Assembly: GCA_046156035.1 (NCBI GenBank)
Contig: JBJXEW010000016.1
Location: 29,083 to 93,082 of the forward strand
From: JAEUIX01 sp046156035
GTDB lineage: Bacteria > Planctomycetota > Phycisphaerae > Phycisphaerales > UBA1924
DNA length: 64,000 nt
Direction of reading: 5' to 3'
Made by a program: the position numbers and the translations under genes. Below the pieces are notes generated by a model. That model was not told the DNA's origin. It searched no databases and saw only the letters and a program-made list of their open reading frames with translations. Of the stretch, positions 24,277 through 32,812 are shown piece after piece. How positions within the stretch are numbered: position 1 is the stretch's first letter; the number at the start of each line of letters is the position of its first letter.

Positions 24277-27200
24277 TTGCCACGCCCACGCCCCCGAATA
24301 TCGCCAACCCTCGTGCTCGCCGTCGCCGCCGGCGGCTTGGTCGCCACATGGCCTGCCCTTGCGCAGCAGCAGGCCTCCACCTCGGCACGCACGCCCGCGG
24401 ATGCCGGGGCCCGAGTCTCCGGGCGAGACTTCGGCGGCATCCGCATCGGCGCGACGGAGCAGACGGGCCCGATCCTGTTCGCCGCGTCTCGTGCAGCCGT
24501 GTGGACGGAGGAGCCCCCGATGGGGCCCGAGGTGGGCACCACGATCGGCGGCCCGGTGCAACGCCTGGTGCTGCGGGGCGATGTGCGGGCCACGCTCGGG
24601 GTCTACGAGTTCAGCGCCGCGCGAGCGGTCGTGTGGATCGAGCGGCTGGAGCCGAGCCCCGCGGACCCGAAGGTGTTCCTGCACCAGGTCGCCGTCTACT
24701 TTGATCGCGTCGGCGATCCAACGGGTGCGCCCGGGTCGGGCCAGTCGGGCGATCGTCTCCTCGTCACGGGCCTCGTGCTGGGTGACGTGAAACTCACCGC
24801 CGACACACTCGCACGCGGCAGGCCCACAGGCGGCACGCCCGCGGCCGATGCCGAATCCGCATTCCTGAATGAAGGCGAGCGACGGCTCGCCAGATTGGTG
24901 GAAGACCTGCTCGCACCGGAGGGGGCCGCCGCGGAACCTCCGAGCGGGCCCCCGCCCCTCACGCCGGGTTCGGGCGTGATCGTGCCCGCACCGGGCACGG
25001 GCCCCGTGCTCCCGGGCCAGAGCCGCCCCTTCGAGCCCAACTCGCTGCTTGGGCAGGAAGCCGCGCGAGGCCGCACGCAGGAGCGACAGCCCCGCGTAGA
25101 ACTCTCGCCCACGCGCACCGACCCGTTGTTCACCCGCGAGGGGCTCGTCACGTTCGCCGCGGGCGAACCCACGCTCGTCGCTGGCGGGGAGCAGGGCGGC
25201 GAGAACGCCATTCTCATCACCGGCGGCGTGATCGTGCAATACACCGATGCCCGCCGCGACCGCACCCTCCAGATTTCCGCCGAGCGGGCCGTGGCCTTTC
25301 TTGAGGGCGGACCCATCGCCGATCTGCTGCGCGCACCGGCCGACAAGGTGCGCGGCATCTATCTCGAGGGCGAGGTCGTCGCCACCGACGGCACCTACAC
25401 GCTCCGCGGGCCCCAGGTGTACTACGACCTGCAGGCCAACCGCGCCATCGTGGTGGACGCGGTCTTCTGGACCTACGACCAGCGCAAGAGCATGCCGCTC
25501 TACGTGCGCGCCAAGACCCTCATGCAGACCGCGGCCAACCAGGTGCGCGGCGAGGGGGTCACGCTCGCCAACTCCAGTTTCTTCACGCCCCACCTCTCGC
25601 TGGGCGCCAAAACGCTGACGGTGACTCGCCAGCAGAGCGCCGACGGCGGAGGAGCCGTGAGCAGCACCTACGTCCAGGGCGAGGACCTTACGCTCCGCGC
25701 CGGAACGCTCCCCTTCTTCTACTTCCCCAGTTTCGAGGGCAACCTCGAGAACTTCCCGCTGCGAGACCTGCGCGTGGAGAACTCCTCCACCTCGGGCGCG
25801 GCCATCAAGACCAGTTTCGACGTCTTCGGCCTCCTGGGGATCACGCCGCCCGCCAACACCCGCGCCGACCTGCTCATCGACGGCTACACCAAGCGCGGCA
25901 TCGGCATCGGCACCGTCGGCACCTACGCCCTGCCGGACCTGCGCGGCGATTTTCTGGCCTACATCGTCCCCGACGACAAGGGCACCGACCAACTCACCAC
26001 CGGCGTCGAACGCGAGAAGTTCGGCGAGACCCGCGGGGCATTCGTGGCCGACGGCGTGCTGAGCCTCAGTGATCACTGGATGCTCTTCCTCGAAGGCTCC
26101 TACATCTCCGACACGAACTTCATCGACGCGTACTACGAACCGCTGGCCGAGACACGCCGGGAGTTCACCAACGCCGCGGACCTGCGCTACCGCTCCGGCA
26201 ACCAGGCCTTCGGCGTGCTCGCCAAGGGGTCGCTGAACGAGTTCACACCCAACGAGTACCTCCTGCAGAGCCAGGGCTACACCGTTGACAAAATGCCCGA
26301 GGTGAGTTTCATCAGCATCGCCGATGATCTCTTTGCCGGCTGGGCACCCGGGCTCGTGAGTTGGAGCAGCGAGTATCGCCTCAGCCGCATGGAGTTCAGC
26401 CTCGAAGACCGCACACCCTTCGACGTGGGCCTGGAGAGCAACGCCCTGGCCCAGAGCGTCTTCGGCCTCAACGCGGGCGACAACATCGGCCGTGAGTTGC
26501 TCAACGATGGCTACGTCGACGAGAGCGTTCACCGCTTCGACACGCGTCAGGAACTCTCCAGCACCTTCACCCTGGGTCCCGTCACCATCACGCCGTTTGT
26601 CGTCGCGCGAGCCACGGCCTACGACAACGACTTCCAGCAGTTCCGGGCCGCCACCGACCCCGCCAACGACGACCAACTCCGCCTCTGGTATGCGGGCGGC
26701 GTCACCGCCTCCACGAGCATCCAGCACGTGGACAACAACGTGGAGAACCGATTCTTCGACCTCCACCGCGCGCGCCACATCTTCGAGCCCTCGATCACCG
26801 CCTGGTCCGCGGGCACCAACATCAAGCAGAGCCTGCTCCCCGTCTACGACGAGGCCGTCGAGAGCCTCGCCGAAGGTTCCGCCGCCCGCTTCAGTTTCGC
26901 CAACACCTTCCAGACGCAGCGCGGCGGCGAGGGCCGCTGGCGCACCGTCGATTTCCTCAGGATCGACCCCTCGCTCCAGTTCGCCACCAGCGACACCGAC
27001 CGCGAGTCGCCCCTCAAACGCTTCTTCGACTACCGCCCGGAATACTCGCAACTCGGCGACGCCTTCAACCTCGACGTGGCCTGGCAGACCACCGACGCCG
27101 CGGCGATCACGTTCAGCCAGATCTACGACCTCGATGTCCACCAAGCGCAGCGCACCAGCACCGGCCTGGTCTTCGATCATTCCGCCGACTTCCGCAGTTT

Positions 27201-27549
27201 CGTGGAGATGCACTATCTGCACCCGCGCGAGTCCACCTTCGTCTCCTTCGGCGGTCAGTACCGACTGACGCGGAAGTACACGGTGGAGGTGGGCGCAACC
27301 TACGACGTGGACGCGACGGACTTCCAGGAACTCTCCACGCGCCTCACCCGTGAGTTCCCCTCGTTCGTCGTTGCCGTCAAACTCCGCTACAACAGCCTCA
27401 CCGACGAGGTCAGCCTGGGCTTCATCCTCTCCCCTCAGGTCCGAGACACACGCCGCGACCAACTCCGCCGCCTCGGACGCGACCAGATCAGCGACACGCC
27501 CGCCGATGGCTCGGGCTCCGGAGGAGCCGACGGGGGCTTCTTCCCATGA
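24277..27549 (+). CDS. lptD: LptD-like outer-membrane LPS assembly protein
   Basis: About 1090 residues. A signal peptide (PRISPTLVLAVAAGGLVA, cut near ALA-QQ) is followed by a long OstA-like region and Pro-rich linker, a second OstA beta-jellyroll part (TYTLRGPQVYYDLQANRAIV, then LYVRAKTLMQ) and the LptD-typical FFYFPSF segment. A C-terminal beta-barrel of about 600 residues has alternating aromatic strands. Role: insertion of lipopolysaccharide-like lipid at the outer membrane. The usual periplasmic disulfide cysteines are not evident. Start TTG at 24277 with GGAGGA 3 nt upstream is tentative; a TAGCAT box at 24236 could drive it. Coupled to argJ by ATGA overlap. Confidence 0.78.
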   Translation: MPRPRPRISPTLVLAVAAGGLVATWPALAQQQASTSARTPADAGARVSGRDFGGIRIGATEQTGPILFAASRAAVWTEEPPMGPEVGTTIGGPVQRLVLRGDVRATLGVYEFSAARAVVWIERLEPSPADPKVFLHQVAVYFDRVGDPTGAPGSGQSGDRLLVTGLVLGDVKLTADTLARGRPTGGTPAADAESAFLNEGERRLARLVEDLLAPEGAAAEPPSGPPPLTPGSGVIVPAPGTGPVLPGQSRPFEPNSLLGQEAARGRTQERQPRVELSPTRTDPLFTREGLVTFAAGEPTLVAGGEQGGENAILITGGVIVQYTDARRDRTLQISAERAVAFLEGGPIADLLRAPADKVRGIYLEGEVVATDGTYTLRGPQVYYDLQANRAIVVDAVFWTYDQRKSMPLYVRAKTLMQTAANQVRGEGVTLANSSFFTPHLSLGAKTLTVTRQQSADGGGAVSSTYVQGEDLTLRAGTLPFFYFPSFEGNLENFPLRDLRVENSSTSGAAIKTSFDVFGLLGITPPANTRADLLIDGYTKRGIGIGTVGTYALPDLRGDFLAYIVPDDKGTDQLTTGVEREKFGETRGAFVADGVLSLSDHWMLFLEGSYISDTNFIDAYYEPLAETRREFTNAADLRYRSGNQAFGVLAKGSLNEFTPNEYLLQSQGYTVDKMPEVSFISIADDLFAGWAPGLVSWSSEYRLSRMEFSLEDRTPFDVGLESNALAQSVFGLNAGDNIGRELLNDGYVDESVHRFDTRQELSSTFTLGPVTITPFVVARATAYDNDFQQFRAATDPANDDQLRLWYAGGVTASTSIQHVDNNVENRFFDLHRARHIFEPSITAWSAGTNIKQSLLPVYDEAVESLAEGSAARFSFANTFQTQRGGEGRWRTVDFLRIDPSLQFATSDTDRESPLKRFFDYRPEYSQLGDAFNLDVAWQTTDAAAITFSQIYDLDVHQAQRTSTGLVFDHSADFRSFVEMHYLHPRESTFVSFGGQYRLTRKYTVEVGATYDVDATDFQELSTRLTREFPSFVVAVKLRYNSLTDEVSLGFILSPQVRDTRRDQLRRLGRDQISDTPADGSGSGGADGGFFP

Positions 27550-28820
27550 GCATCACACGCCCGAAGGGATTCGTCGCGGCGGGCGTGAAGGCCGGCATCA
27601 AGCCCAGCGGCAAGCCCGACCTTGCCCTCATCGTGCGCACCGCCCCCGACGGGCCCGGCGCGGCCTTCGCCGCAACCTTCACCACCAACGTGATCGTCGG
27701 GGCACCCATCGAGATCGCCCTCGGCCAACGGGCCGCGGCCCTTGCGGCCCGCGTGAATGCCAGCGGCGCAGTGCACGCGGTGAAGGCCTTCCTCATCAAC
27801 GCGGGCAACTCCAACTCGGCCACGGGCCAGCAGGGCGTGCGTGATGCCCACGAGTGCATGGCCGCTCTGGCCACAGCCCTCAACTGCGAACGCGACCGCG
27901 TGATGCCCAGTTCCACGGGCGTCATCGGCCGCCTGCTCCCCACCGCGAAAATCGTGGACGCGGTCCCGGCGCTCGTGCAGGCTTTGGCGAGCGGGCCGCA
28001 GGCCGATGCCAGCGCCGCGGCCGCCATCATGACCACCGACCTCGTTCCCAAGGCCGCGTTCGCAGAGGTCGTGATCGGCGGCGCCAAGGTGAGCATCGGC
28101 GCAATCGCCAAGGGCAGCGGCATGATCGCCCCACGCCTGGATTCCGCCAGCGGCCCGCCGCCCCCAAGCGCCACCATGCTCGCGTTCATCACCACCGATG
28201 CCGCGATTGATTCGCCCACGCTCCAGACCGCGCTCGACGCGGCTTGCGGCGCCAGTTTCAACCGCATCAGTGTGGACAACCACCCCTCGTGCAGCGACAC
28301 CGCCGCCATCTTGTCCAGCGGCCTTGTCGGTCCACCTATCCGCGCCAGCACGCGAGAGTTTGCGGCCTTCGCCGCTGCGTTGCAGGCCCTGTGCGAAGAC
28401 CTCGCCGAGCAGATCGTGACCGACGGAGAAGGCGCGACCCGCACGTTCCGCGTGGTGGTCGAGGGCGCGGCCACCGATGCCGATGCCGAGCGCATGGCCC
28501 GCGAAGTCGTGAACTCGCCGTTGGTCAAGTGCGCCATCCATGGCCGAGACCCCAACTGGGGCCGCATCGTCACGGCCGCGGGCAACGCCGGCGTGCGATT
28601 CGATCCCTTGCAGGCATCGCTCGCCATCGGCCCCGTCGTCGTCTATCGCTCAGGGGTGCCACTGCCCGAGGCCCTCGTTGATCCGCGCCTGCCTGTGGCC
28701 ATGGCCAGCAAGCGTGTGGACTGCGTGCTGCGTGTCGGCACCGGCCCCGGCCGCGCATGGATGATCGGCTGCGACCTGAGCGCCCAGTACGTGAGCATCA
28801 ACGCGGACTACACGACGTAG
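27546..28820 (+). CDS. argJ: Bifunctional ornithine acetyltransferase/N-acetylglutamate synthase ArgJ
   Basis: 424 residues with family signatures AFLINAGNSNSATGQQG, MPSSTGVIGRLLP, and C-terminal CAIHGRDPNWGRIVTAAGNA plus GCDLSAQYVSINADYTT. It recycles the acetyl group in arginine synthesis and self-cleaves before a threonine in ATMLAFITTDA. Normally the cleavage sequence directly follows KGSGMIAP; here about a dozen extra residues (RLDSASGPPPPS) lie between them, next to the scissile bond, and may affect processing. The start overlaps the lptD-like stop. No other arg gene is nearby. A repeat fragment begins right after the stop. Confidence 0.92.
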   Translation: MSITRPKGFVAAGVKAGIKPSGKPDLALIVRTAPDGPGAAFAATFTTNVIVGAPIEIALGQRAAALAARVNASGAVHAVKAFLINAGNSNSATGQQGVRDAHECMAALATALNCERDRVMPSSTGVIGRLLPTAKIVDAVPALVQALASGPQADASAAAAIMTTDLVPKAAFAEVVIGGAKVSIGAIAKGSGMIAPRLDSASGPPPPSATMLAFITTDAAIDSPTLQTALDAACGASFNRISVDNHPSCSDTAAILSSGLVGPPIRASTREFAAFAAALQALCEDLAEQIVTDGEGATRTFRVVVEGAATDADAERMAREVVNSPLVKCAIHGRDPNWGRIVTAAGNAGVRFDPLQASLAIGPVVVYRSGVPLPEALVDPRLPVAMASKRVDCVLRVGTGPGRAWMIGCDLSAQYVSINADYTT

Positions 28821-28848
28821 TGAAGGCACGAAGGGACGAAGGCACAGG
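28821..28848 (+). repeat. GAAGGCACGAAGG repeat fragment after argJ
   Basis: Units TGAAGGCACG AAGGGACGAAGGCACAGG directly follow the argJ stop. A related sequence in opposite orientation fills the atpF-atpH gap near 55.5 kb. It looks like a solo half of an inverted-repeat element. Confidence 0.4.
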
Positions 28849-28881
28849 GGCCCGGAGAATGGCGCTGCCGCCCGCTGGTTC

Positions 28882-28887
28882 TACGAT
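28882..28887 (+). promoter_or_regulatory. -10-like TACGAT before the HMG-CoA lyase gene
   Basis: TACGAT ends 7 nt before the ATG at 28895; only a weak GAG lies in the gap. Confidence 0.35.
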
Positions 28888-28894
28888 CCCGAGA

Positions 28895-30421
28895 ATGCCC
28901 GACCGTGTCCGCATCACCGACGTCTCGCCGCGAGACGGCCTGCAGAACGAGGCCGGCGTGATCGCCACGGCGGACAAGGTCCGCCTGATCGAACTGCTCG
29001 CACGGACGGGTGTGGATGAAATCGAAGCGACCAGTTTCGTCAGCCCCAAGTGGGTGCCGCAACTGGCGGACGCGGCTGAGGTGGTGAGGGGGCTGGCGGC
29101 ACTTGTACGCGGCGGCCCTTACTCCCCCTCCCAGAGGGAGGGGGCAGGGGGGTGGGCAGACAGGCATCAGGAACCCTCTGGGGGTCAGGCACCTGCCTCG
29201 CTCGATCCCCCACCACGCTGGCAACCTCCACTCAAGAAGCAGACCACGCTTGGGCAAGCCAAGGCGCTCCGCCGCGCCGCGACAGGCCCCGAGAAGGCGC
29301 TCTGGGAGGTGCTCCGGCAACGCGAGTGGATGGGCGCAAAGTTCAGACGACAGCATCCATTTGGCCCTTTCATCCTCGATTTTTTCTGCCAGGACAAACT
29401 CCTTGCCGTGGAGGTTGACGGCCAGACACATCGAGGTGCCATCCGAAAGAGTGAAGATGCGCAGCGCGACCTGTTCATCCGGTCATGGGGCGTCGAGGTT
29501 TTGCGGTTCACGAACAACGATGTCCTGGGTTCGCCCAGCGGCGTAGCGGCCAGAATCCGCGATGTCCTGCGCGTGCGACCCTCGCTGGGTACCACCAAGC
29601 CCCTGCCGCCCACCCCCCACCCCCTCCCTCTGGGAGGGGGCTTCGATCCATCAGCCCATCTGCATGGCCCTCCAATCCCCCTCCTCTCCGCCCTCGTCCC
29701 CAACGAGCGAGGCCTGGACACCTGCCTCGCCGCCAACGCCGCGGCTGGCGGCCCGCTCCTCGGCAAAGTCTCCGTCTTCACCGCCGCGTCCGAGACTTTC
29801 TCCCGCAAGAACACCAACGCATCCATCGCTGAGACCATCGAGCGTTTCAAGCCCGTCATCAGCCGCGCCCACGAAGCCGCCCTGCTCGTGCGCGGCTACC
29901 TCTCCTGCATCATCCGCTGCCCCTTCGAGGGCGACATCGCCCCCGGCGCGGTCGCCGAGTGCAGCGGCCGCCTCCTCGAACTGGGCGTGGATGAACTCGA
30001 CCTGGGCGACACCATCGGCGCGGGCACACCCGAAACCGTGCGGGTGATGCTCGACGCGGTGAGCCGCGTCTGCCCGCTCAACGGCTCGCGCGTGCCCCTC
30101 ACGCTGCACCTGCACGACACGTTCGGCCAAGCCGCGGCGTGCGTGCTTGCCGCGCTCGATATGGGCGTGCGTTCCTTCGACGGCTCCGCTGCGGGCCTCG
30201 GCGGGTGCCCCTACGCCAGCACCACGAAGCCCGACGGCACGGTGCAGCGCGCCCCCGGCAACATCAGCACCGAGTTGCTCGTGCGCACCATTCACTCCGC
30301 CGGCTACACCACCGGCGTGGACCTCGCCGCGCTCGACGAGGCCGCCGCATTCGCACGCCAGATCGTGGCCACGGCCCGCGCCGCCGCTCGGCCCGGGCCT
30401 GCTACCGGAGGTCCCGCATGA
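28895..30421 (+). CDS. Hydroxymethylglutaryl-CoA lyase interrupted in frame by a DUF559 nuclease domain
   Basis: 508 residues in one open frame. Residues 1-70 and about 262-508 make a complete HMG-CoA lyase: DVSPRDGLQNEAG, IEATSFVSPKWVPQLAD, the metal His pair in LHLHDTFGQAAA, catalytic Cys in GLGGCPYA, and APGNISTE. It splits HMG-CoA to acetyl-CoA and acetoacetate in leucine degradation. Residues about 71-261 are foreign: Gly/Pro repeats at both ends and a DUF559 endonuclease-like domain (about 120-225) with FGPFILDFFC and LLAVEVDGQTH. The insertion follows the second conserved block, at GLAAL, and all known catalytic residues flank it. It has no intein splice motifs. Overlaps the next gene by ATGA. 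Confidence 0.88.
   Translation: MPDRVRITDVSPRDGLQNEAGVIATADKVRLIELLARTGVDEIEATSFVSPKWVPQLADAAEVVRGLAALVRGGPYSPSQREGAGGWADRHQEPSGGQAPASLDPPPRWQPPLKKQTTLGQAKALRRAATGPEKALWEVLRQREWMGAKFRRQHPFGPFILDFFCQDKLLAVEVDGQTHRGAIRKSEDAQRDLFIRSWGVEVLRFTNNDVLGSPSGVAARIRDVLRVRPSLGTTKPLPPTPHPLPLGGGFDPSAHLHGPPIPLLSALVPNERGLDTCLAANAAAGGPLLGKVSVFTAASETFSRKNTNASIAETIERFKPVISRAHEAALLVRGYLSCIIRCPFEGDIAPGAVAECSGRLLELGVDELDLGDTIGAGTPETVRVMLDAVSRVCPLNGSRVPLTLHLHDTFGQAAACVLAALDMGVRSFDGSAAGLGGCPYASTTKPDGTVQRAPGNISTELLVRTIHSAGYTTGVDLAALDEAAAFARQIVATARAAARPGPATGGPA
29121..29641 (+). mobile_element. Inverted-repeat element carrying DUF559 nuclease, inserted in frame
   Basis: The ends are inverted copies of a REP-like hairpin unit. 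The left copy, about 29122-29159, begins with CCCCTCCC-AGA-GGGAGGGG and continues into a GGGGGGTGGGC tail. The right copy, 29603-29641, is its complement with few differences. Each end is itself palindromic. Between them is one ORF segment for a DUF559 (PD-(D/E)XK-like) domain in the same frame and strand as the host lyase. No target-site duplication is certain. The element's length keeps the host reading frame, which is unusual for a transposon. Confidence 0.75.
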
Positions 30422-31164
30422 TCATGGCGGGCGGCATCGCCACCATCACGCTCGACCGGCCCGAGCGGCGCAACGCGCTCACCCCCGACATCCTCGTCGC
30501 CCTATGCCGCGAGATCGGCCACGTGCGCACGCTGGCCGGGCCTGGCGACGACGAATGCCGCGTACTGCTGCTGCGCGGCTCGGGCAAGGTCTTCTGCTCC
30601 GGCTTCGATCTTGACCTCTGCCGCGACCATCCCGGCGGCTCGGTCATGCGGGCCCTGCTCAGCGGCCTCGCGGCCGCGGTCGCCTCCCTGCGTTCGTGTG
30701 ATGTGCCCGTCGTCGTAGCCGCGCAGGGAGCCGCGATTGCCGGCGGGTGTGCCCTGCTCGGCGGCGCAGACTTTGTCGTGGCCGACACGAATGCCAAGTT
30801 CGGTTATCCCGTGGTCAGGCTCGGTGTCTCCCCCGCGGTCTCCATTCCGTTTCTCCGCCACGCCATCGGCGACGGCCCGGCCCGCGCACGCACGCTCGAC
30901 ACGGCCCTGATGGACGGGGCCGCCGCGCACGCACTGGGCCTGGTCTCCGACCTTGTGAGCACGCCCGATCAAGTGCTCCCCGCGGCCCAAGCCATTGCGG
31001 CCCTGTTGGCCGCCAAGCCTCGCCTCGGGCTGACCGCAACCCGCCTCTGGCTGGATGAACTCGCCCTCACCGATGCCAAGCGCGGCCTCGCCGCGTCGCT
31101 CGCCCTCACCGGCGGCGAAGAAGAACGCCGCCTGCTCCCCCAAGTCTGGAGTACACGCCCGTGA
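30418..31164 (+). CDS. Enoyl-CoA hydratase/isomerase family protein (first copy)
   Basis: 248 residues. It has a crotonase fold with CoA-binding oxyanion loops VVVAAQGAAIAGGCALLGGA and SGKVFCSGFDLDLC, and a following PVVRLGVSP segment. The usual second catalytic Glu position in the G-x-P-E motif is replaced by KFGYPVVRLG, so the reaction may differ from simple hydration. It is in an operon with HMG-CoA lyase (ATGA overlap) and the next hydratase (GTGA overlap). ATG at 30418 has GGAGG 6 nt upstream. Likely role: acyl-CoA processing in branched-chain degradation. Confidence 0.85.
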   Translation: MIMAGGIATITLDRPERRNALTPDILVALCREIGHVRTLAGPGDDECRVLLLRGSGKVFCSGFDLDLCRDHPGGSVMRALLSGLAAAVASLRSCDVPVVVAAQGAAIAGGCALLGGADFVVADTNAKFGYPVVRLGVSPAVSIPFLRHAIGDGPARARTLDTALMDGAAAHALGLVSDLVSTPDQVLPAAQAIAALLAAKPRLGLTATRLWLDELALTDAKRGLAASLALTGGEEERRLLPQVWSTRP

Positions 31165-31925
31165 CCGACCTTGCCACCCTCACACTCGATGGCTCCGTCG
31201 CCACGCTCTCGCTGAACCGGCCCGACGCACGCAACGCGCTCTCGCTCGACCTGCTCGCCGCCCTCCACGCGCGGCTGGACGACCTGGCCCGCGCACCCAT
31301 TCCCCCCACAGTCCTCACGGTCACCGGCACCGGCAAGTCCTTCTGCGCCGGCATGGACCTCAAGGCCGTGCTCGGCGACAACGCCACCGCCCAGCGCCTG
31401 CTCATGTCCCTCGCGGATTTCACGCTCCGCCTCCGGGCCCTGCCCTGCGTCACCCTCGCCAAGGTCAACGGCGCGGCGATCGGCGGGGGCTGCGGCCTCG
31501 CCACCGTTTGCGACCTCGCCATCACCCACGCCGACAGCAAGATGGGGTTCCCGGAGGTTGATCTGGGCGTCTGCCCCGCCGTGGTGGCCCCGTGGCTGGT
31601 GCGCAAGGTCGGTGGCGGCCGCGCCCGTGCCATCCTGCTCCGCGGCGGCCTCATGTCCGGCCAACACGCCCTGGCGTGCGGAATCGTGAACGAGTGCGTC
31701 CCCACACGCGACGAACTCGATGCCGCTGCGGCCGCAATCGCCACACGCCTGGCCCAGGGCGGCCCCGCCGCGCTGCGGGCGACCAAGGCCCTGCTCAACG
31801 AACTCGACGGCTCGAATGACGCGGCACTGGTCCGCCGCGGGGCCGAACTCTCGGCCCAGGTGCTGGCCACGCCCGAGGCGCAGGCAACGCTTAGAGCGAA
31901 ACTGGCCGGGCCGCCCGGCGGCTGA
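31161..31925 (+). CDS. Enoyl-CoA hydratase, methylglutaconyl-CoA hydratase-like (second copy)
   Basis: 254 residues of crotonase fold: LNRPDARNALSLDL, oxyanion loop GTGKSFCAGMDLKAV, NGAAIGGGCGLATVCDLAI, then KMGFPEVDLGVCPAVVAP. Here the catalytic glutamate of the FPE motif is present, unlike in its upstream paralogue. Pairing with HMG-CoA lyase suggests 3-methylglutaconyl-CoA hydration in leucine breakdown (inference from context). Starts with GTG overlapping the previous stop. The last 35 bp overlap the 3' end of the convergent methyltransferase gene. Confidence 0.88.
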   Translation: MTDLATLTLDGSVATLSLNRPDARNALSLDLLAALHARLDDLARAPIPPTVLTVTGTGKSFCAGMDLKAVLGDNATAQRLLMSLADFTLRLRALPCVTLAKVNGAAIGGGCGLATVCDLAITHADSKMGFPEVDLGVCPAVVAPWLVRKVGGGRARAILLRGGLMSGQHALACGIVNECVPTRDELDAAAAAIATRLAQGGPAALRATKALLNELDGSNDAALVRRGAELSAQVLATPEAQATLRAKLAGPPGG

Positions 31926-32607
31926 GTTTCATCACCACCAGCATGGGCCATCCCGCGTGGTTCCCCGCTCGCGGCGCGATGCGGATCAACTCGTCATCCA
32001 CCGCGTGCTCGCTCAGGTGCTCGATCGTGAGGCCCGCGGCCACCGCGCCCATGACATAGTCGCTCAGTTGGTTGGGCACGCTGGCCGGCATGGTCTTCAC
32101 GCCCGTTGCCGGGTCCGTGAACCGCGCCTGCACACCCCTCAGCATCATAGCCGGGTGCATGATCGTGGCCACCACGAAGCCGCCCGCGTTGGCGGGCTTG
32201 GCGATCCGCCCCAGTTCGCCCATGAGGCCGGGCAGGTCTTTCACGTGGTCAAACACGAGCGCGCAGATCACCCGGTGGAACGAGCCGCCCTCCAGCGGCA
32301 GCGGTTTGGTCAGGTCATGCTCGATCCATCGCACTCGCTCCGCGCCCACCTTGGCCCGCGCGGCCGTGAGCATGCCCGATGAAAAATCAACCGCCACCAC
32401 TTCCGCGCCGGCCGCCGCGTGGCGGAGCGCGTGCCGGCCGGTGCCGCAGCCGATGTCGGCCACGCGCAGGCCCCGCACATCGCCCATGAGGGGCAGCGCC
32501 ACCCGCTCCTCCAGCGCCACCAGCGGGTTGCCATCGGTGTCATAAGTGCCGGCCCAGCGGTCGTAGCCCGCCTGTGTCGAGAGGTGTTGAACGGAATCCG
32601 TGGCCAT
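31891..32607 (-). CDS. Class I SAM-dependent methyltransferase
   Basis: 238 residues. It has a Rossmann methyltransferase core with motif I VADIGCGTGRHALRHA, an acidic ribose-binding strand AEVVAVDFSSGM, and motif IV region FHRVICALVFDHVKDLPGLM. The N-terminal YDRWAGTYDTDGNPLVALEE is typical of small-molecule UbiE/BioC-like enzymes. The substrate is unknown. Start at 32607, with TAGACT 8 nt upstream, is preferred over the codon at 32628. Its C-terminal 11 codons overlap the convergent hydratase gene. Confidence 0.82.
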   Translation of the reverse strand: MATDSVQHLSTQAGYDRWAGTYDTDGNPLVALEERVALPLMGDVRGLRVADIGCGTGRHALRHAAAGAEVVAVDFSSGMLTAARAKVGAERVRWIEHDLTKPLPLEGGSFHRVICALVFDHVKDLPGLMGELGRIAKPANAGGFVVATIMHPAMMLRGVQARFTDPATGVKTMPASVPNQLSDYVMGAVAAGLTIEHLSEHAVDDELIRIAPRAGNHAGWPMLVVMKLSRRAARPVSL

Positions 32608-32615
32608 GTCCGGCG

Positions 32616-32621
32616 AGTCTA
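32616..32621 (-). promoter_or_regulatory. -10-like TAGACT before the methyltransferase gene
   Basis: TAGACT on the minus strand, 8 nt before the ATG at 32607; no Shine-Dalgarno sequence in the gap. Confidence 0.4.
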
Positions 32622-32812
32622 CACGCACAGCCCCCGCATGAACTTTGACTCATGCGCCAAGCGAACCCGCCCTCGGCCCGATTTCAAGCACTTTCTGCCG
32701 GTGGTCCGATACCTGACTCAGCGGCCGTTCGGCACGCTCGCCGACCGCGTCATTCGGCACCCGGCTGCCCAAGCCGGCCCCCGTCCGACCCCTTCGACCA
32801 CGGAGCACCGAC

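Noticed and set aside
24235..27462. 1075-codon minus-strand frame opposite the lptD-like gene
   Set aside because: Antisense shadow; no signal peptide, domain or start context.
29098..29680. Intein or group I/II intron explanation for the insert in HMG-CoA lyase
   Set aside because: No splice-block residues (Cys/Ser at the start, HN-C/S/T at the end), no LAGLIDADG or HNH motif, no intron-like RNA core, and the whole insert is an open frame.
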